From: Streptomyces sp. NRRL F-6492
Lineage (GTDB): Bacteria > Actinomycetota > Actinomycetes > Streptomycetales > Streptomycetaceae
Assembly (NCBI RefSeq): GCF_001280125.1
Contig: NZ_LGEG01000260.1
Span: 1-45,378, forward strand
Direction: 5' to 3'
Length of the DNA: 45,378 nt
The notes beneath the pieces are model-generated. The model did not search any database. It worked only from the letters and a program-made list of their open reading frames with translations, and was not told the origin of the DNA. Positions 42,303 through 45,378 of this stretch are shown here, piece after piece (position 1 is the first letter of the stretch; the number at the start of each line of letters is the position of its first letter). The position numbers were made by a program, and so were the translations under genes.

Positions 42303-44396
42303 ATGCTGACGGGGATCGAGGAGGTCGACTGGGCCTCGCTGGGGCATGCGTACGGCCCCGCGGACGACGTGCCGGAGCTGCTCCGCGGACTCGCCTCCGC
42401 CGATCCCGCGGAGCGGGAGACGGCCCTCGACGCCATGTACGGGGCGGTGCACCACCAGGGCGACGTCTACGACTCGACGCTCGCCTGCATCCCCTTCCTC
42501 CTCGAACTCGTCGCCGATCCCGGGGTCCAGGACCGGGGCTGCATCGTCGAACTCCTCACCAGCATCGGGGGGATCGAGCTCGACGACGACGAGGAGATGG
42601 GCGAACACCCCTGCGAGGACGGGGGGTTCGTCCCCGCCGCCAACTACGCCATGGCCGCCGCCGCCATCGCCGCCGGCGCCGGCGTCTTCCTCGGGCTCGT
42701 CTCGGACCCCGATCCCGAGGTGCGGCTCGCCGCGCCGTGGGCGCTCGCCTCGCTGCACCCCGAGCCCGCCCGGGTGCTGACCCTGCTGCGGGAGCGGCTC
42801 ACCGTCGAGCGGGACACCGAGGTGCGGCTCGCCCTGGTGGCCGCCGTCGGGCAGATCGCCCTGCGGCACGCGTCGCTGCGCGCCGAGACCGTCGACTGGC
42901 TCGGCTGGCTCGCCCGCGCCGCCCAGGACCCGGGGCTCCGGCTCGCGGCCCTCGCGCAGCGGGCGCGCTGCGCGCCGGGCGAGATCCCCGACGACGTCGT
43001 GCCGTGGGTGACGGCCCTGCTGGAGGAGATCAGGACCGCGTCCGTCCCCGGGGCGGGGCCCGACACGCCCCGGGGCGCCGCCCCGACGCTCATCGGGCAG
43101 GTGCGGGAGCTCCTGGAGGAGCACGCGGCCGGACGGCCCGCCCCCTGGACCGAGGAGCTGCTGCGGACGCTGCACACCGCGCTCGACGACCGCGTCGACG
43201 ACCGGATCGCGCTGGTCCTCGCCCAGCTCCGCAGCCCCGACTGGGGGCAGCGCTCGGACGCGATCTGGCTGTGCGGAGGTCTGATACGGGTCTGGCGCGG
43301 GCGGTACGAGGAGGTCGTCCGGCTCGTCGGCGACCAGCTCCAAGATCCCGAGCCCCGGCTCCGGGAGGCCGCCGCCTCCCTCCTGGAGCGGCTCTTCGAG
43401 CTGGGCGCGCCCGCCGCCGACGCGCTCGCGGCGCGCCTGGCCTCGGCTCCCCCGGGGCCGGCCGGCGGGTGCGGCTCCGCCGGGCGGTCCGGGCGGGACG
43501 GGGCGCTGATCGCCCTGGCGCGCGCCGGGGACGTCCGCGCGGTGCCGCTGCTCGCCCGCGCCCTGGAGGAGGGCGAGGTGCGGCGGGAGCTGCTGTACGC
43601 CACGGACGGCCTCGGGCCCTCCGCCGCGATGCTCGCCCCCGCGCTCCGGCGCCGGCTGGCCCGGGTCGAGCTGGACGAGCTGCTGTACGACCGGGCGGCC
43701 CCGCTGCTCTACGCCCTGGCCGCCGTCCGGGGCGCCCAGGCCCTTCCCGAGGTGCTGCGGGTGCTGCGCGGCGCGCCCGCGAACCGGCGCGACCGGGTGC
43801 GGGAGGCCGCCCTGCGCGCCCTCGCGGCCTTCGGGCCCGCCGCCCGGGAGGCCGTACCGGACCTGCGGGGGCTCCTGGCCGACGAGTCGGCCGCCGTCTC
43901 CACGGCGGCGGCGCGCGCCCTGTGGGCGGCCGGGGAGGACCCGGCGGAGGTGCTGCCGGTCCTGGAGCGGTGGCTGCGGCCGGGTCTGCCGGACGCGGAC
44001 CGGTGCGCGGCCGCCCGGGCCCTCGGCGAGATCGGGCGCTCGGCGGCCGCTGCGGCCCCGGCCCTGCGGCCCGCCCTCGTCTCGCGGGACCTGTGGGTGC
44101 GGGTCCACGCCGCCGCGGCCCTGTGGCGGACGACCGGCGAGACGGAGGAGGCCCTTCCGGTGCTGCTCGCCGCCTGGGAGGAGGACCGGCACGCGCGCGT
44201 GGACATCGCGGAGTGCCTGGCGGAGATGGGCCCGGCCGCCTCGGCGGCCCAGCTGGTCGTCCTCACCGAGCTGACCCGCAGACGCCGCCACAACGCCCGC
44301 GAGGGCGCCTCGGGCACGCACGATGTCCACCTCGACGAGAAGCTCCTCACCCTGTGCCGGGCCGCCCTCGCCCGGATGGAGCGGGGAGCGTACTGA
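42303..44396 (+). CDS. large HEAT-repeat protein
   Basis: 697 residues, mostly alpha-helical HEAT-like repeats without a signal peptide or membrane segment. Repeat cores such as DPDPEVRLAAPWALASL, DTEVRLALVAAVGQIAL, DPEPRLREAAASLLERL, ESAAVSTAAARALWAAG and SRDLWVRVHAAAALW recur along the chain. A Gly/Ala-rich break (PPGPAGGCGSAGRSGRDG, near 380-400) divides it into two solenoids, and an acidic loop (ELDDDEEMGEHPCEDGG) lies near residues 80-100. Solenoids of this type act as scaffolds; no catalytic site is seen. ATG 42303 has GGGGGAAGG about ten bases upstream. The function is unknown. Confidence 0.85.
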   Translation: MLTGIEEVDWASLGHAYGPADDVPELLRGLASADPAERETALDAMYGAVHHQGDVYDSTLACIPFLLELVADPGVQDRGCIVELLTSIGGIELDDDEEMGEHPCEDGGFVPAANYAMAAAAIAAGAGVFLGLVSDPDPEVRLAAPWALASLHPEPARVLTLLRERLTVERDTEVRLALVAAVGQIALRHASLRAETVDWLGWLARAAQDPGLRLAALAQRARCAPGEIPDDVVPWVTALLEEIRTASVPGAGPDTPRGAAPTLIGQVRELLEEHAAGRPAPWTEELLRTLHTALDDRVDDRIALVLAQLRSPDWGQRSDAIWLCGGLIRVWRGRYEEVVRLVGDQLQDPEPRLREAAASLLERLFELGAPAADALAARLASAPPGPAGGCGSAGRSGRDGALIALARAGDVRAVPLLARALEEGEVRRELLYATDGLGPSAAMLAPALRRRLARVELDELLYDRAAPLLYALAAVRGAQALPEVLRVLRGAPANRRDRVREAALRALAAFGPAAREAVPDLRGLLADESAAVSTAAARALWAAGEDPAEVLPVLERWLRPGLPDADRCAAARALGEIGRSAAAAAPALRPALVSRDLWVRVHAAAALWRTTGETEEALPVLLAAWEEDRHARVDIAECLAEMGPAASAAQLVVLTELTRRRRHNAREGASGTHDVHLDEKLLTLCRAALARMERGAY

Positions 44397-44543
44397 GTAC
44401 TGAGGGACGCGGTGAGGGGCTCCTGCCGGTGGTCCCTCCGGCAGACCGGGAGACAAAAAGGACTTCGGTCCGCATAAGGTCTACGGGGAGAAGGACAGCC
44501 CCGTCGACCGCCCGGGTCGACCGACCGAGGAGCGGGTGGCCAG

Positions 44544-45377
44544 GTGGGAGCGCGCGGAGTGCACGTCGCCGTCGGCGTCCTGTGCGCCCTGTCCGCCCCC
44601 GTGCTCGCCGGGTGCGGCTCCGCCGGTACGGGCGGCCTGGAAAGCGCCGGGCCCACGCGCCCCGCCGTGGGGCCCGTACGGCTCTGGCCCGATCTGCCGC
44701 CCGCCACGAACCCGCCGATCGACTACGGCGAGTCCGACATCCAGCGCGTCCCCGGGATCCGGGTCACCGGCGACGACGTCCGCTCGGTCGACGCGGTGGA
44801 GGTCGTGCGGGCCGAGGTGCGCGCCCGCCCCGACGCGCGCAACGGCGCGGACGGGCTCTACGAGGAGACCGCCCGGGCCGTCGGGGCGTGCGTGAGCGAG
44901 CCGGCATCCTGTCCCGTCATGCGGCCGTACTACCGCGACCTCACCGGCGACGGCCGGGACGAGCTGATCGTCGGGATCCGGATGCCCGAGCAGCAGGTCG
45001 CCGTGCGGGTCTACCGCGCCGAGAAGGGCGGGCTCACCCGGATCATGTCCACCGTCGACCAGGTCATCAGCGTGGAGCTGGCCGGCCGCGACCTGATCAT
45101 GCGGGTCGGGTCGGCCGGCATCCCCGGGTACGAGTACCGCACCGCCTGGTCCTGGGACGAGCGGCAGGGCAGCATGCTGCCCACCCGGGACGAGATCGTC
45201 CGGGCGGGCCGCCCCGGCGGCCGGCCCCCGGGCGCCCGGCCCTCCGGAACGGGACCTTCCGGGACCGCGCCCTCAGGCGCCGAACCCGCAGGCGCCGAGC
45301 CCTCCCCCGCACCCCCGTCGACGCCCTCCCCCGCACCCCCTCCAACACTCCCGCCCCCTTCGGAGGAGAGCCCGTGA
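44544..45377 (+). CDS. secreted lipoprotein with FG-GAP-like segment and Pro-rich tail
   Basis: 277 residues. The lipobox is SAPVLAGC, with Cys24 as the lipid attachment site. A soluble domain (about 25-210) includes DLTGDGRDELIVGIRM, the calcium-binding-like FG-GAP/VCBS motif, and one likely disulphide (ACVSEPASCPV). The last 55 residues are Pro/Ser/Ala repeats (PSGTGPSGTAPSGAEPAGAE). It is translocated and anchored outside the membrane. GTG 44544 is the best start, though GTG 44559 is possible. The stop TGA overlaps a GTG at 45374, the likely start of the next gene. Confidence 0.8.
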   Translation: MGARGVHVAVGVLCALSAPVLAGCGSAGTGGLESAGPTRPAVGPVRLWPDLPPATNPPIDYGESDIQRVPGIRVTGDDVRSVDAVEVVRAEVRARPDARNGADGLYEETARAVGACVSEPASCPVMRPYYRDLTGDGRDELIVGIRMPEQQVAVRVYRAEKGGLTRIMSTVDQVISVELAGRDLIMRVGSAGIPGYEYRTAWSWDERQGSMLPTRDEIVRAGRPGGRPPGARPSGTGPSGTAPSGAEPAGAEPSPAPPSTPSPAPPPTLPPPSEESP

Positions 45378-45378
45378 G

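Noticed and set aside
41844..44456. 870-codon minus-strand open frame opposite the HEAT-repeat gene
   Set aside because: Gly/Arg/Pro-rich shadow; the plus-strand protein has clear HEAT repeats.

Overview
The window is a chromosomal segment of a Streptomyces (or close relative). The DNA is very GC-rich with strong third-position G/C bias. The gene order (hydroxyacyl-CoA dehydrogenase, cobalamin adenosyltransferase, chitinase, atpCDGAHFEB-atpI, wecA-like, glyA, sua5, prmC, prfA, rpmE, LCP protein, rho, thrB, thrC, hom, lysA, nrtL) matches the conserved core of Streptomyces chromosomes, here read from the opposite end.

Left arm (1-10.8 kb): an N-terminal gene fragment, a STAS anti-anti-sigma-like protein and a 3-hydroxyacyl-CoA dehydrogenase are followed by an accessory patch. 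That patch (2.3-4.8 kb) holds an AbrB-type antitoxin with a toxin-like partner and an uncharacterised three-part coiled-coil protein. After it come a PduO-type cobalamin adenosyltransferase, a membrane protein, a NarL-type two-component system, and a secreted family-18 chitinase. The chitinase has the classical chitin-responsive promoter but is broken by a frameshift inside its catalytic domain.

Core (10.3-36.2 kb, nearly all minus strand): a DUF2550 protein; the complete F1Fo ATP synthase operon with a Rex-like operator and a CRP-like site upstream of atpI; a polyprenyl-phosphate sugar-1-phosphate transferase; a second-type serine hydroxymethyltransferase; a low-molecular-weight tyrosine-phosphatase-like protein whose nucleophilic Cys is Ser; the translation set sua5-prmC-prfA-rpmE; an LCP cell-wall ligase; rho with a long leader; threonine and lysine biosynthesis (thrB, thrC, hom, lysA); NrtL, an arginyl-tRNA synthetase paralogue without a catalytic domain; and an orphan response regulator. 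Sigma-R-like promoter matches lie upstream of rpmE and rho.

Right arm (36.3-45.4 kb): tRNA-Arg(CCG) with a strong hairpin behind it opens a more variable stretch. It contains a frameshifted small ORF, a HAD phosphatase, two small proteins, an orphan type II thioesterase, a divergent imine-reductase-like enzyme and GlxA-type regulator next to an F420-type flavoprotein, a 697-residue HEAT-repeat protein and an acidic/proline-tailed lipoprotein.

No CRISPR array, insertion sequence, integrase, rRNA or biosynthetic megasynthase is visible. The most novel material is the 2.3-4.8 kb accessory patch, the Cys-to-Ser phosphatase, NrtL, and several perfect inverted repeats at promoters with no assigned regulator.
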